64,000 nucleotides of DNA, from contig JAOARW010000056.1 of the NCBI GenBank assembly GCA_025210475.1, positions 28,159 through 92,158 on the forward strand. Reading direction: 5' to 3'. The number at the start of each line of letters is the position of its first letter. Position 1 is the stretch's first letter. This DNA is from Carboxylicivirga sp. GTDB taxonomy: Bacteria > Bacteroidota > Bacteroidia > Bacteroidales > Marinilabiliaceae. A program made the position numbers and the translations under genes. Below, one piece after another: positions 8,661 to 18,107 of the stretch. The notes under the pieces were generated by a model. That model had not been told where the DNA came from and made no database searches. It worked only from the letters and a program-made list of their open reading frames with translations.

Positions 8661-8948
8661 ATGAGTTCTCAGTCTGATTTTGTTTTATATCCTCCGTGTG
8701 GCATTAATTGCGCCGAATGCCCCAATTTCAAGCGGACAAAAAATAAATGCCCGGGGTTCGACGCAGGCTGTAAAAAGCGGAAATGTAAGGGCATTTATGT
8801 GTGTTGCATCGAAAAAAGAGGATTGCAGCACTGCCATCAATGCCCAATATATCCATGTAGTCGCTTTAAAAAGTTTGCAAGCACCTGGTTAAAATATGGA
8901 CAAGATTTGTATCTAAATCAGAAAGAAATTAAAAAGCAATCGATGTAA
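8661..8948 (+). CDS. DUF3795-family Cys-rich protein
   Basis: 95-aa protein with 12 cysteines in pairs (PPCGINCAEC, NKCPGFDAGCKKRKCKG, CCIEKRG, HCHQCPIYPC). This spacing is the DUF3795 signature, thought to bind zinc or an Fe-S cluster; no function is established. Complete small gene with ATG at 8661. Its stop is followed at 8997 by the end of the convergent RNA methylase gene. Confidence 0.85.
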   Translation: MSSQSDFVLYPPCGINCAECPNFKRTKNKCPGFDAGCKKRKCKGIYVCCIEKRGLQHCHQCPIYPCSRFKKFASTWLKYGQDLYLNQKEIKKQSM

Positions 8949-8996
8949 CAAAGTGAAGTGATCAGTCATACACCTCATCTTCCAGAACTTGTTCAC

Positions 8997-10040
8997 TTAA
9001 ATATTCTTCGCCACAATAATATCGCGCTTAATAGACTTATCCACCATGTGCTCGAAGCCATCATAAGCATCTCCACTCATCACTTTTAATCCTTGTTCTT
9101 CAAAAAGAGCAGCTAACTTATGTTTTGGGGCAACAAAGCTATTCCAGGCCAAAACAATTGTTCCTCCTTTTTTTAGCACAGCTTTCCAGGCAGGCAGGCA
9201 GGTTTTAATCAGCTCCGAGGGATTACGTGTACCGGTACTGCTTTTATTAGCTCCGGTATTACCATGTGCAATACCATAAGGCAAATCACCTACAATCAGA
9301 TGAACGCTATTCTTCTTAAAGTATTTATCAGCATCCTGTGAGTTGCCATTAACCAACCCCAGCTTCTTACGTTCTTCTTTTGCTTTAAAAGCTTCTTTAT
9401 TCTTGGCGTATTCAAACTCGTGCATGTAGATGGCTTCTGATTTGTTTTTGCCATAAACCATGCGTTTATCTGCCAGGAATTTGCATCTTTCGTTTTGCAG
9501 GTATTTCTTAAAAAAGATTTGATTTTCGTGTACCGATTTATGCTCAATCTCTATTCCTAAAGCATTAAAACCATATACAGTAGCTTCGTTTAAAGTAGTA
9601 CCTCTTCCGGCCACCGGATCAAGCAAAGTGATATTATCATCATAGCTGAAATCACTAGCCAACAATGCCACATTAACCATCATCTTGGTAAATAATTCGT
9701 TTGTTTTGCCGGCATATTTCTGAATGGTACTAATCTTTCCATCTAAATATTCGTAGGTTTCCATTGGAATAGGTACAAGACCATCCTCAGCATAAATACC
9801 AAACTGGTTAAAAATGGCAAACGTAAAGGATAGGCGGGATAGGATCCCCACATCCTTAGGGCTTAACTCATCTTCAATTTTAAGTGCAATGTAGCGCACG
9901 CCTGCCACATTCACCACTTCAACCGCTTTACAAGGAACACTCAATCGCTTACTAGCAATGCTTACTTCTGATACAGCCAGTTGAGCTGCCTCTTTATAAT
10001 AGACCCGGTTATGTCCCGGATTTTGCAAAATCAAATACAT
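8997..10040 (-). CDS. Putative RNA methylase (UPF0020/TRM-like SAM methyltransferase)
   Basis: 347-aa SAM-dependent methyltransferase. Motif I is DPVAGRGTTLNEA near residue 142, a UPF0020 arrangement in which D-P-x-x-G-x-G-T is followed by an EA helix, and the catalytic motif IV reads VGDLPYGI near residue 255 (D/N-P-P-Y class with Leu in the second position), typical of N2-guanine RNA methylases. The N-terminal ~130 residues do not show a clear THUMP domain. A tRNA or rRNA guanine-N2 target is likely by family, not proven. Standalone gene, transcribed leftward, divergent from the FGE-like gene at 10181. Confidence 0.78.
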   Translation of the reverse strand: MYLILQNPGHNRVYYKEAAQLAVSEVSIASKRLSVPCKAVEVVNVAGVRYIALKIEDELSPKDVGILSRLSFTFAIFNQFGIYAEDGLVPIPMETYEYLDGKISTIQKYAGKTNELFTKMMVNVALLASDFSYDDNITLLDPVAGRGTTLNEATVYGFNALGIEIEHKSVHENQIFFKKYLQNERCKFLADKRMVYGKNKSEAIYMHEFEYAKNKEAFKAKEERKKLGLVNGNSQDADKYFKKNSVHLIVGDLPYGIAHGNTGANKSSTGTRNPSELIKTCLPAWKAVLKKGGTIVLAWNSFVAPKHKLAALFEEQGLKVMSGDAYDGFEHMVDKSIKRDIIVAKNI

Positions 10041-10180
10041 GGTACAAAGATACGCAGCTCTTCAGAATATTCGAAACTTGTTTATTAAGTGATTAAAATA
10101 ACTTTACAAAGGCGTTATAATTCTTTTTGAGTGTATAGCATAATCACTATTTTTATCACTCTAACTTAATTTATATTGCT

Positions 10181-10933
10181 ATGAGGTCAATGATTTTACT
10201 GTTATCGCTTTTGCTTTCATTACAATGTTATTCGCAAGAAACGCCTGATGGCATGTTACTGATTAAAGGTGGGGAATTTGTGATGGGGAAAGACACCAAA
10301 GACAATGCAAGCATTTACAGTCCGGCACATAAGGTTAAGTTAGATTCGTTCTATATCGATCGGTATGAAGTAACCAATAAGCAATACCTGGAATTTTGCA
10401 AGGCAACTGATCATCGCCTTCCTGAATTTTGGAATACGGATGTTTTTAAGAGTGGCGAGAGTTATCCTGACTATCCGGTAGTTGGGGTTTCGTATGGTGA
10501 TGCTTTAGCATACGCCAAGTGGGCAGGTAAGCGATTGCCCACAGAGGCGGAGTGGGAATATGCCGCTCGTGGTGGTTTAAAAAACAAAGAATATCCCAAT
10601 GGCAATAAATGGGAATACGAGAAAGACAAAACAAAAAAATCGGGTTGGGTTAACCTGATTCACCCGGTTGGCAAGCATGGTGCTGCCAATAGTTTTGGTC
10701 TTTTTGATATGAGTGGTAACGTATGGGAGTGGGTTAAAGACAAGTATTCTCCCAATTATTACAAAGAAAGCTCCTACAACAATCCATCAGGACCAGAGAC
10801 TGGAACCGGACGCGTATTAAGGGGTGGTAGCTGGCACTCAGGCCCCATGTGTAAGCGCGTTTATTACCGTAAAGGCCTTAGCCCGGGTTGGTGCGATTTT
10901 GCAGTTGGCTTTCGATGTGTAAAAGATTTATAG
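10181..10933 (+). CDS. Formylglycine-generating-enzyme-like (SUMF1) secreted protein, probably not a true FGE
   Basis: 250-aa protein with a signal peptide (MRSMILLLSLLLSLQCYSQ) followed by a complete FGE-sulfatase fold: MLLIKGGEFVMG, SFYIDRYEVTNKQYLEFC, YPVVGVSYGDALAYAKWAGKRLPTEAEWEYAARGG, GNVWEWVKD and RVLRGGSWHS. In catalytic FGEs the segment after GGS(W/Y) carries the first active-site Cys; here that position is Ser, with a single Cys four residues later. It is therefore more likely a structural or ligand-binding member of the family, such as the GldJ/GldK-like or uncharacterised secreted proteins, than a sulfatase-modifying enzyme. No sulfatase gene is in the window. Confidence 0.8.
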   Translation: MRSMILLLSLLLSLQCYSQETPDGMLLIKGGEFVMGKDTKDNASIYSPAHKVKLDSFYIDRYEVTNKQYLEFCKATDHRLPEFWNTDVFKSGESYPDYPVVGVSYGDALAYAKWAGKRLPTEAEWEYAARGGLKNKEYPNGNKWEYEKDKTKKSGWVNLIHPVGKHGAANSFGLFDMSGNVWEWVKDKYSPNYYKESSYNNPSGPETGTGRVLRGGSWHSGPMCKRVYYRKGLSPGWCDFAVGFRCVKDL

Positions 10934-10994
10934 GTTCAAATAATAATGTTCAGTTATATGTAATTACAACTGACAGAATTGATTTGTGGTAGCG

Positions 10995-11231
10995 TTAAAA
11001 TGGCGAATCTCCACCAAACACATCTCTTCTGTCCAAATAATCAGGTTCCTGATAAGATGGACTATCGTTCAAATTGCTTGGAAAAATACCTTCTTCATTA
11101 AAGCTTTGCTGCTCCTGTGCAGCTCCCCAAGGGTCATTAGGGTCAGGCAGGCCAGACATCAAAACAAGAGAAAACTCCTTATCGATGTAAACAAGCTCTA
11201 TTTTAGGTTTATTGTAAATTCTTCTTTTCAT
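10995..11231 (-). CDS. Small hypothetical protein following the secreted T9SS-like protein
   Basis: About 78 aa from the ATG at 11231; a longer frame from 11264 would overlap the upstream gene's stop and has no support. It begins MKRRIYNKPKIELVYIDKEFSLVLMSG and is Pro/Asp rich (PDPNDPWGAAQ, EPDYLDRRDVFGG). Small proteins with the Y-x-K-P-x-I-E-x-x-x-x-x-x opening and an LMSG or LAGS motif are common in Bacteroidales next to large secreted proteins; function unknown. It sits 19 bp after the secreted-protein gene and reads in the same direction. Confidence 0.55.
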   Translation of the reverse strand: MKRRIYNKPKIELVYIDKEFSLVLMSGLPDPNDPWGAAQEQQSFNEEGIFPSNLNDSPSYQEPDYLDRRDVFGGDSPF

Positions 11232-11250
11232 TACACCATCTCCCAAAAGA

Positions 11251-14200
11251 CTAATTGACCTCACTCACCTGAACCTTAAACACTTCTATTTCTTCACCAT
11301 CAGCAAACTCAAGTTTTACCAGATAGATACCAATCGGCAGTGCTCCCAAGTTATGCAGTCCTTCGTTCAGCTTAGATAGCATCTTAAGTGGACTACCCAT
11401 TACATCATAAATCACCCCGGATTTAATGCCGGACCCAGCCGGTACTTTTACCAATAAATGACCTCCTTGTACAAAACAATTAATGCTATTTACTTTAGAA
11501 TAATGAATTTCAGTACTTACATTTTCTTCGAACTCAAGAAGGAAACGTTCTTCATCAATACCCGCATTTTCTACTTCAAATTCATATACATCATCAGAAT
11601 CTAACACAAGAGATTCATTTTTATAAGTATCGATGAGCCGTATATTATAGTTATGAGTATTGTTCTTTACCGATATTCCATAACTTCCTTTTTGCCTGAC
11701 ACTATACCCCAGGGAAATTCTTTTTGAATCAGGTAACGAAGTGCAATTGATTGCATAGGCCTCATTTTCTTTTACACTATAAACCTCGATGGTTCCAGAG
11801 CTATAGCCAAACTTCTTTTCGGTGCTAAACGAAGCATCATAGGCCTCCACATCTTCATTGATGGCAACTACAGCTTTATCTTTCGATTCGCCACAAGTTC
11901 CTGTTATTTGAACTGATTCAAATTCAGGCTTTTCACCGGATGATTTAAGGTAAGTATGCGCATTGGCCACCAAGGCAGTTGGTGTTAAATCAATCGACGT
12001 GTTTTCAACGCCTTCCTTCACCTTTACAAAAAACGCTTGTTGTGAAGGGATAACAGAACCTCCATCTAAAGTTGATAACCCAGAGTTGGTATTGTATGCA
12101 CAATAAACATCATCAGGGATGCACCAAATCCAAAATGAATTCTCAATATCACTATCACCATCTATTCCCAACAGATCCCAATTTAAAGAAGCAGTAAATG
12201 GATTGCCAATTAAATTCCAACCGTATCCGGCTTCAGATCTTGACAAAGGAACATTGATTGTTGCGGTGTTGATAGCACCTGTAAAGATTGCTGGTGAATT
12301 GGAACTCCTGCATATATAGCCCACACCTGCACTTAAAGGGCTGGTGGCACCAACGGCCTGCCAGGCTCCCGTCGAGTTACTCCAACTATAAATACCATTA
12401 TTTATTTCTAAGGATTGAGGTGTTACGCCTGAAACAGGTGAAGCAATGGAATAGGTATGTCCTGTATAACTTATAATCTGCTCAATAAAAACACTGTCAC
12501 TATCTATATTAAGTGTTCCATTGGGCAAATAGCTGGCATTAATGTCGGTACTTGACTTTAAATATAAATTACCTGAGATGTTTAATGTCGAACCTGTATT
12601 TTGCTTAAGCACACCTGCTGCTTCTACCAATACGCCACTCTCAACACCCACCTCAATGGCAGATGGTATGGTTAAAGTGGCATTATCCTGCACAACAAGC
12701 TGGTTAAATTCATTGCTGGTATTTATCGCGCAACTTTCCCCGGTAAATGTCACTGTAGAGTTAGAAGGTAAAAAGCTGCTCACCGACTAGTCTCCTGAAC
12801 TGGAAATAGAGGCATCATTAAGACCAATCACTTTATTTGCAGTGAAATTCATGTCGCATGACAAATGACCTTCAACATACATATCTAAACTATGAGTCGT
12901 TCCATCATCAATGGTTAAACTATGCCCATCGAGGACATAAGCCCAATTGGCAGAGGGATATTCACCACTGGAGGCCGGAGTCCATACACAATCGCCCGAA
13001 TTCTTTTCCCAATTTTGGTAATCGGTCCAAGTTCCACTTTGAGTGCTACGAAAAAGGGAACCATTATCTCCCAGGTATAAAAAATCACCGTCATCACTAT
13101 ATCTGCCTGTCCAATAAAACGGCGTACATGAACTTGCATCACACGCCTCTACTTCGATATCGTAAAAACCATTAGCCACATCGCTAATATCAAAGTTACT
13201 TACAGATGTTGTACTGATGCCAGTAGCCACTGATTTGACCAAAGCCTTGGAATCCAGGTCGACTACCGAAACATTGTATGTAAGGTCATCACCATTCGGA
13301 TCGGATGCTGGCACCCATGAAATATCAATGGTGGAGCTATAGGCACATTGCTCAGGGTCTAAAACACTACTTGCATTGGGTGGAAGATCAGGAACAATAT
13401 TATAATAGAAAATTTCAGTCTCTTCTAAGGTATCGTCCGTCCCGTTGTAGGAATAATCAACACTCGTTTCTACGAAAATAGCATCTTTGACCGGGTCAGT
13501 ACCATCGGTTCCATCTCTTACAATATGAATATGTGAACAAGGCAAACCCGATTGTGCGGTTGTTGTCCAGGTCGAAAAATTGCCCCTATACCAGGTAGCA
13601 TTAGCTGACAAAGCCTGATCAACCAAACCATCGTTATCCCGACCACCATTAACTTCTTTCGGATGGTATTTTAAAGTCCACGCGCGATTCCGAAATCGTG
13701 TAGGTGCCATAAGCACTACCCAAAATGATCCATCAACATTTATATTTTTAGTTCCAATAGTACCATCATCATTCGTCAGTAATCTCACCACATGATGCTT
13801 GGCATTGGGTCCATGAGTATGGTTATAATCATCTCTTCTTTTAATGGTTCCAACGAGTTCGGCACTGGATTCGGAACGCCAGTCATCGCCCTGAAAAAAA
13901 TCAATTCCTTCATCATTCCCAACAACATATACCTGAAGATCCACACTAAGTCGCCTAAATCTTGGGTTTGCATATAACTCAATAAACAAGCTGGAGTTAT
14001 CAACCATTTTAAACGGATTGGTAAACTTAAGAATATGATATTCATTCCTATTCGGTCTAAAATCCAATGGAGAATTGTTATAGTCTACACCATTGGGTGT
14101 GAAGAAAATTTCAGGATACAAGTTATCGGGCCTGAGTGAACCGTATGAATATATATCTCCTCCAAGATTTGACAGCGCATTCACATTTGGACCATCTGAA

Positions 14201-14538
14201 TAGGATTCTCCATTATTATAATAATCGCAGCTGACAGTTGGATTATTGTGGTCACTATCTTCTCCATTTACCTTTGTCGAGGTAATTGAAACGCCATTAA
14301 TCGTCGTTCCATTGGGGGCCACATCTACCCTAAATTCGTAGTTATCGAAATAACTTATAACGGGCAAAGGTGTAATCTGTTCATTTGATACAATTGGAAC
14401 CTGAGCAAATATGTTCTGCTGTGCAGAAGTTATTAAAAGAAACAAAAGGATTATACATACCACTCCAAACTTAGAAGATAAAAAACTGGTAAAATGCAGG
14501 TAAAGCCTGCTGGTGTTTACTAAATTGTTTGGACTCAT
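11251..14538 (-). pseudogene. Large secreted surface protein with T9SS-like C-terminus, interrupted by an in-frame TAG
   Basis: Two leftward frames (14538-12787, 583 aa; then 12783-11251, 510 aa) lie in the same phase and are separated only by TAG at 12789-12787 plus one TCG codon. Read through, they give one ~1095-aa protein. It has an N-terminal signal peptide (LLFLLITSAQQNIFAQ), a long beta-rich body with a fibronectin-III-like stretch (PPNASSVLDPEQCAYSSTID), an LTIDDG/LVVQDNATLTI region that is continuous across the stop (repeating G8/parallel-beta-like pattern), and a C-terminus ending GIYLVKLEFADGEEIEVFKV, which resembles Por/T9SS type A sorting domains. The GTG at 12783 lacks any start context, so an independent second gene is unlikely. 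Possible explanations are a recent nonsense mutation, a sequencing error, or programmed readthrough. Confidence 0.8.
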
Positions 14539-14754
14539 GATTCTTATTTTAAGAAAATTAAACCACGCCTTATAAATCCTTGTACTGTATAAAAGTTATA
14601 ATTGTTTTAATTAAGGAACAATTTTTTTACACCTTTTCGTGTCTATGATTATTCAAGAAATCAAACGTTTAGCTTTGATTTACCGAAAGAGTCTATCCAT
14701 GATGTGATCCCTGATCGGCGGTTGTATGCAAATAGTATGTGGTGAGAAAATCAA

Positions 14755-14785
14755 AAGCCACTTACAAAAATAATGTAAGTGGCTT
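14755..14785 (-). terminator. Hairpin beside att copy 1 (ancestral tRNA terminator)
   Basis: A perfect 12-bp stem: AAGCCACTTACA (14755-14766) with TGTAAGTGGCTT (14774-14785). It sits 9 bp from the att core on the side downstream of the tRNA 3' end (the tRNA reads leftward). It is interpreted as the original chromosomal terminator of the tRNA gene, left behind when the first element integrated. A T-run on the plus strand (ATTTTTT) makes it usable in both directions. Confidence 0.75.
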
Positions 14786-14794
14786 ATTTTTTGC

Positions 14795-14840
<46 letters not shown>

Positions 14841-14946
14841 TATATTTTACACTATTACCACCACTACAATAAAACCCCTTACTATTTGTTTATTAGTCAT
14901 TTAATAGCTATATTTATCCATACGCTAATCGTTCAATAACACGATT

Positions 14947-14968
14947 AGTATGAAAAAAGTATGAAAAT
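14947..14968. promoter_or_regulatory. Paired direct repeats, probable integrase arm site (element 1, left)
   Basis: Two adjacent 11-bp units, AGTATGAAAAA (14947-14957) and AGTATGAAAAT (14958-14968), ending 14 bp before the integrase ATG. The same pair, with one difference, recurs at 31256-31277 at the other end of the element. The spacing of one helical turn suits binding of two protomers on one DNA face. Binding could also repress the integrase gene. Confidence 0.7.
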
Positions 14969-14982
14969 ATTATTTGACTATT

Positions 14983-16212
14983 ATGCCTATTCCCCAAGCT
15001 AAGACAAAGCTCATTTTCGATGATCGCTACAAGAAAAAAGATGGCACTTCTGCTGTAAGGTTACGGGTTACTCTGAAGAAGCAACAAAAATACTACACGC
15101 TTAAAGTCTACCTTACCAAAAAAGAATGGCTAGCGATGCATAACCCCAATGCCAAAAGAGCAAATAAGGATCGAATGCTATATTTGAACACCTTAGAAGC
15201 AAAAGCAATCAGGATAATAAATGAATTGGAGCCTTTTACGTTTAGTCAATTTGAAAAAGAGTTCAATAAACAAGTTCCCGAAAATGGTAGCATCCCTGTA
15301 TTAATGAATCAGTATATCGACAAGCTTAGATATAGGGACCAATACAATACAGCTGATAACTATCAAAGTGCCCTATCCAGCTTTAAAGTTTTTCATAAAG
15401 AAAATAAAGATTACTCACTTGAAATTATTGAAGTAAACCCGGAATGGCTCTATGCTTATCAAAAATGGATGGAATCCAATGATAAATCACTTACAACAAT
15501 TGGTATTTATGTCCGATATCTCCGCACAATTATAAATATAGCAATTGAAGAAGGTATCATGAAACGAGATGCCTACCCTTTCGGTAAGCGAAAATACATT
15601 ATCCCTCATGGATCAAATAACAAAAGAGCACTTACTAAAAATGAAATTGATAAAATCAGGTATTTTGTACCCCGTAGTGAAGAAGAATATAAGGCACGAG
15701 ATATTTTTCTTATAAGTTTTTGGGCAAATGGCATTAACATGAAGGATATTGCGCTTTTAAAATTTGCTAACCTACACTCAGATTCGATTGTATATATTCG
15801 TGCTAAAACAGCCCGCTCCAAACAAAACTTCACTCAAGAAACAGCCATACCATTGTATCCACAGCTCATTTTTTTAATCGAAAAATGGGGACAAAAAGAT
15901 AAGGTATATAATAACTATATCTTTGATGTTGTTTCAAAAGATGATTCAAAAGAGAAAAAGACGGCAAAGATTAAACAGTTCACAAAAACAACGAACAAAT
16001 ACCTTAAACGGATCGGTCAATCTCTTAATCTTCCTATCAAACTAACAACCTACGTAGCCAGGCATACATGCGCCACATTACTTCACAAGGCTGGTGCTTC
16101 TGAAGAAGATATTTGCGAAATATTGGGCCAAACCGACGTGGAAACAACAAGAAAATATCTCGCTTCTTTAGGCATCGCAAAGTATGGCAAATATTATGAA
16201 GAACTCTACTAA
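14983..16212 (+). CDS. Tyrosine recombinase/integrase of element 1
   Basis: About 409 aa from the ATG at 14983 (an upstream TTG would add three residues only). N-terminal Arm_DNA-bind_5-like domain (LIFDDRYKKKDGTSAVRLRVTLKK), SAM-like core-binding domain (PVLMNQYIDKLRYRDQYNTADNYQSALSSF) and a tyrosine-recombinase catalytic domain with VARHTCATLL (Arg), LGQTDVETTRKYL (Gln in place of His, and the nucleophilic Tyr near residue 392). In the box I region, where most relatives have Arg (RGMN), this protein reads ANGIN, so the first catalytic Arg appears to be Asn. The IntDOT integrase of CTnDOT is known to lack the same Arg naturally, so the gene may still be active. It catalyses integration into the tRNA 3' end and, with an excisionase, excision. 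Confidence 0.92.
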   Translation: MPIPQAKTKLIFDDRYKKKDGTSAVRLRVTLKKQQKYYTLKVYLTKKEWLAMHNPNAKRANKDRMLYLNTLEAKAIRIINELEPFTFSQFEKEFNKQVPENGSIPVLMNQYIDKLRYRDQYNTADNYQSALSSFKVFHKENKDYSLEIIEVNPEWLYAYQKWMESNDKSLTTIGIYVRYLRTIINIAIEEGIMKRDAYPFGKRKYIIPHGSNNKRALTKNEIDKIRYFVPRSEEEYKARDIFLISFWANGINMKDIALLKFANLHSDSIVYIRAKTARSKQNFTQETAIPLYPQLIFLIEKWGQKDKVYNNYIFDVVSKDDSKEKKTAKIKQFTKTTNKYLKRIGQSLNLPIKLTTYVARHTCATLLHKAGASEEDICEILGQTDVETTRKYLASLGIAKYGKYYEELY

Positions 16213-16222
16213 AATAACTCTT

Positions 16223-17671
16223 ATGAACTTACTTAATCTTCCCTATTATTCTAATAACCGGATCAATCAACACGATCCAACTTTCAAAAATGTACAAGTT
16301 GCGCACCCGACAAAAACAATCCATGTCATAATGCCGGAACAACCTAATGAAAGTACACCGCTATTCTCCTATTACAACTATTGTTATTCACAAGTGATTC
16401 TATTCCTGAATAATCTGGATAAATCACTAAATGAGCTAAGAAACTACCAAGCAATATGTGACGAGTTAAATCGAATTTTTAATGTGATCGCTGATGACCA
16501 ACGATTACTAACAAAACAGTTACAACTGCTTGAAACTGCGAAAAGAAAACCCCAAAATGAAGAAATAATCATAATTACCCTTGCAATTGCATTCTTAGAA
16601 TGTATTGGGAAGGAACTGACTTATAGATATCCTAACTACTGCAGTATCCCAATAGCAGAAATTAATAGAAAAGATGATGATACAATTACAGAGATTGCAC
16701 CCTTGCAAAATAGAAATCAATTCATCACACCAACTGTTGGAACGCAAATTATCGATAACTTATTTTCAAATTTAGAAAACGTTGTACAAGGTCAATTACA
16801 ACCGTCATTATTAGAGAATAGAAAGAAGGATTTCACAGATGAAAAAGTCGTTGTAACTTTTAATAAACACACGTACCGGCTCTTATACAATATCAAATTC
16901 GAAACTTGGTTTGATTCAAAAACCCATTATTACCATGACTTACTATACAATGATTGCATCCGGTTAAGAGGTGAATTAATACACATGGTTAGCGAAATGC
17001 AAACCAACATGGACAGGCAATTCATTATCGACTACATTATAACCCTTAAGCTCAAACACTTTCTGACAACAATAAGTCAGATGCTACAAGGGTACTCAAT
17101 ATCTCTTTCCGACCCATATGCCAAATCCAATCTTTATATAATGAATCTGGCACGAGTGTGTTTGATCGGTACATATATGGAAATCCAGAATCACTTTTCT
17201 CAATTCATTCCTAAAGATGAACTTGTTACCATTCGATCTCTTTATGTTGATTATAATGCTGGCACCGTACCATTAAACACATTTGTTATACGCAATAGAA
17301 TTAAGCCATTACCAAAATCATTCAAGTACAAAGGACAAGACCGAAACCTGAATGACTTTATGACCAGCTTAATAAATAATCTTTCATTATTTGACCAGAA
17401 TACCACTTTTTCAGATTTTAAAGCAATATTTTCAGGTGAGATATTTGAAAATAAAATCATTGTCAAACCTAATAAAAATCAACTCCATTATTTGATTAAG
17501 AGTTTGTATAACCACCCCAGAATAGAATGCCCCGAAAATGAACAATGGTACCTGGCAAGTATATGTTTTAAATTTCCTAATGAAGAAGTGGAAAGGAATA
17601 AACTCAGAAAAGCACACAAACCAACTCAAGAAGCCATGGATAAAATCGATGTTGCCATCAAAAATCTTTAA
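16223..17671 (+). CDS. RteC-like regulator of the integrative element
   Basis: About 482 aa from the ATG at 16223; frames from 16184 or 16196 overlap the integrase stop. The C-terminal ~120 residues resemble the RteC family, which activates excision genes in Bacteroidetes conjugative/mobilisable elements: a segment KIIVKPNKNQLHYLIKSLYN, then WYLASICFKFPNEEVERNKLRKA. The position, directly after the integrase and before an HTH excisionase-like gene, fits that role. The protein is longer than RteC of CTnDOT (about 220-280 aa), with an additional N-terminal region of unknown function. Assignment is by pattern and context; moderate confidence. Confidence 0.6.
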   Translation: MNLLNLPYYSNNRINQHDPTFKNVQVAHPTKTIHVIMPEQPNESTPLFSYYNYCYSQVILFLNNLDKSLNELRNYQAICDELNRIFNVIADDQRLLTKQLQLLETAKRKPQNEEIIIITLAIAFLECIGKELTYRYPNYCSIPIAEINRKDDDTITEIAPLQNRNQFITPTVGTQIIDNLFSNLENVVQGQLQPSLLENRKKDFTDEKVVVTFNKHTYRLLYNIKFETWFDSKTHYYHDLLYNDCIRLRGELIHMVSEMQTNMDRQFIIDYIITLKLKHFLTTISQMLQGYSISLSDPYAKSNLYIMNLARVCLIGTYMEIQNHFSQFIPKDELVTIRSLYVDYNAGTVPLNTFVIRNRIKPLPKSFKYKGQDRNLNDFMTSLINNLSLFDQNTTFSDFKAIFSGEIFENKIIVKPNKNQLHYLIKSLYNHPRIECPENEQWYLASICFKFPNEEVERNKLRKAHKPTQEAMDKIDVAIKNL

Positions 17672-17720
17672 ATATTATTTCTGATTTAAACGATATAACT
17701 ATCCCCAAAAGCAGTTAACA

Positions 17721-17753
17721 AGCTACTTCAAAAGAAATGAAGTGGCTTTTTTT
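17721..17753 (+). terminator. Rho-independent terminator after the RteC-like gene
   Basis: AGCTACTTCA (17721-17730) pairs with TGAAGTGGCT (17738-17747) with one G-U pair, followed by TTTTTTT-rich sequence. Confidence 0.8.
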
Positions 17754-17845
17754 ATAAAAAAAAGTCGACACCAATATCGACATCTAATACTTAAGGTAAT
17801 ATAGGCGGAATCACTGACTAATTTGCGGCCATCAATAACGATTAA

Positions 17846-18085
17846 ATGCGAAAAGTCATGAACACAGTAACTAGGAAACCTCTATTCATTGAAGAAGCAG
17901 CTTCATATCTCCGCCTCAGCAAATCCCGATTATATAAACTCGCCGAACAAGGCATCATCGCAAGTTCTAAACCTGGTCGCCGATTAACATTCCAAATCGA
18001 AGATTTAAACACGTACCTCAACAGCAATAGAAGACCGTCAAAAGACGAAATAATTAGCAGAGCGCAAAATTTCAAATTGAAATAA
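17846..18085 (+). CDS. Helix-turn-helix protein, excisionase/MerR-like (HTH_17)
   Basis: 79-aa DNA-binding protein with the HTH_17 signature: FIEEAASYLRLSKSRLYKLAEQGIIASSKPGRRLTFQIEDLNTYL. This is the recombination-directionality-factor/excisionase type common beside Bacteroidetes integrases. The start may be the ATG at 17846 or the next ATG at 17858. It lies 22 bp upstream of the replication-like gene, an order (HTH then Rep/primase) repeated in element 2, where a related HTH gene precedes the helicase and primase. Confidence 0.85.
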   Translation: MRKVMNTVTRKPLFIEEAASYLRLSKSRLYKLAEQGIIASSKPGRRLTFQIEDLNTYLNSNRRPSKDEIISRAQNFKLK

Positions 18086-18107
18086 TCGACTATTGAATTG
18101 CGATGTG

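Noticed and set aside
11251..12783. Independent 510-aa gene starting at GTG 12783
   Set aside because: It is in phase with the upstream frame, separated by a single TAG codon, has no signal peptide and no start context; better explained as the second half of an interrupted gene.
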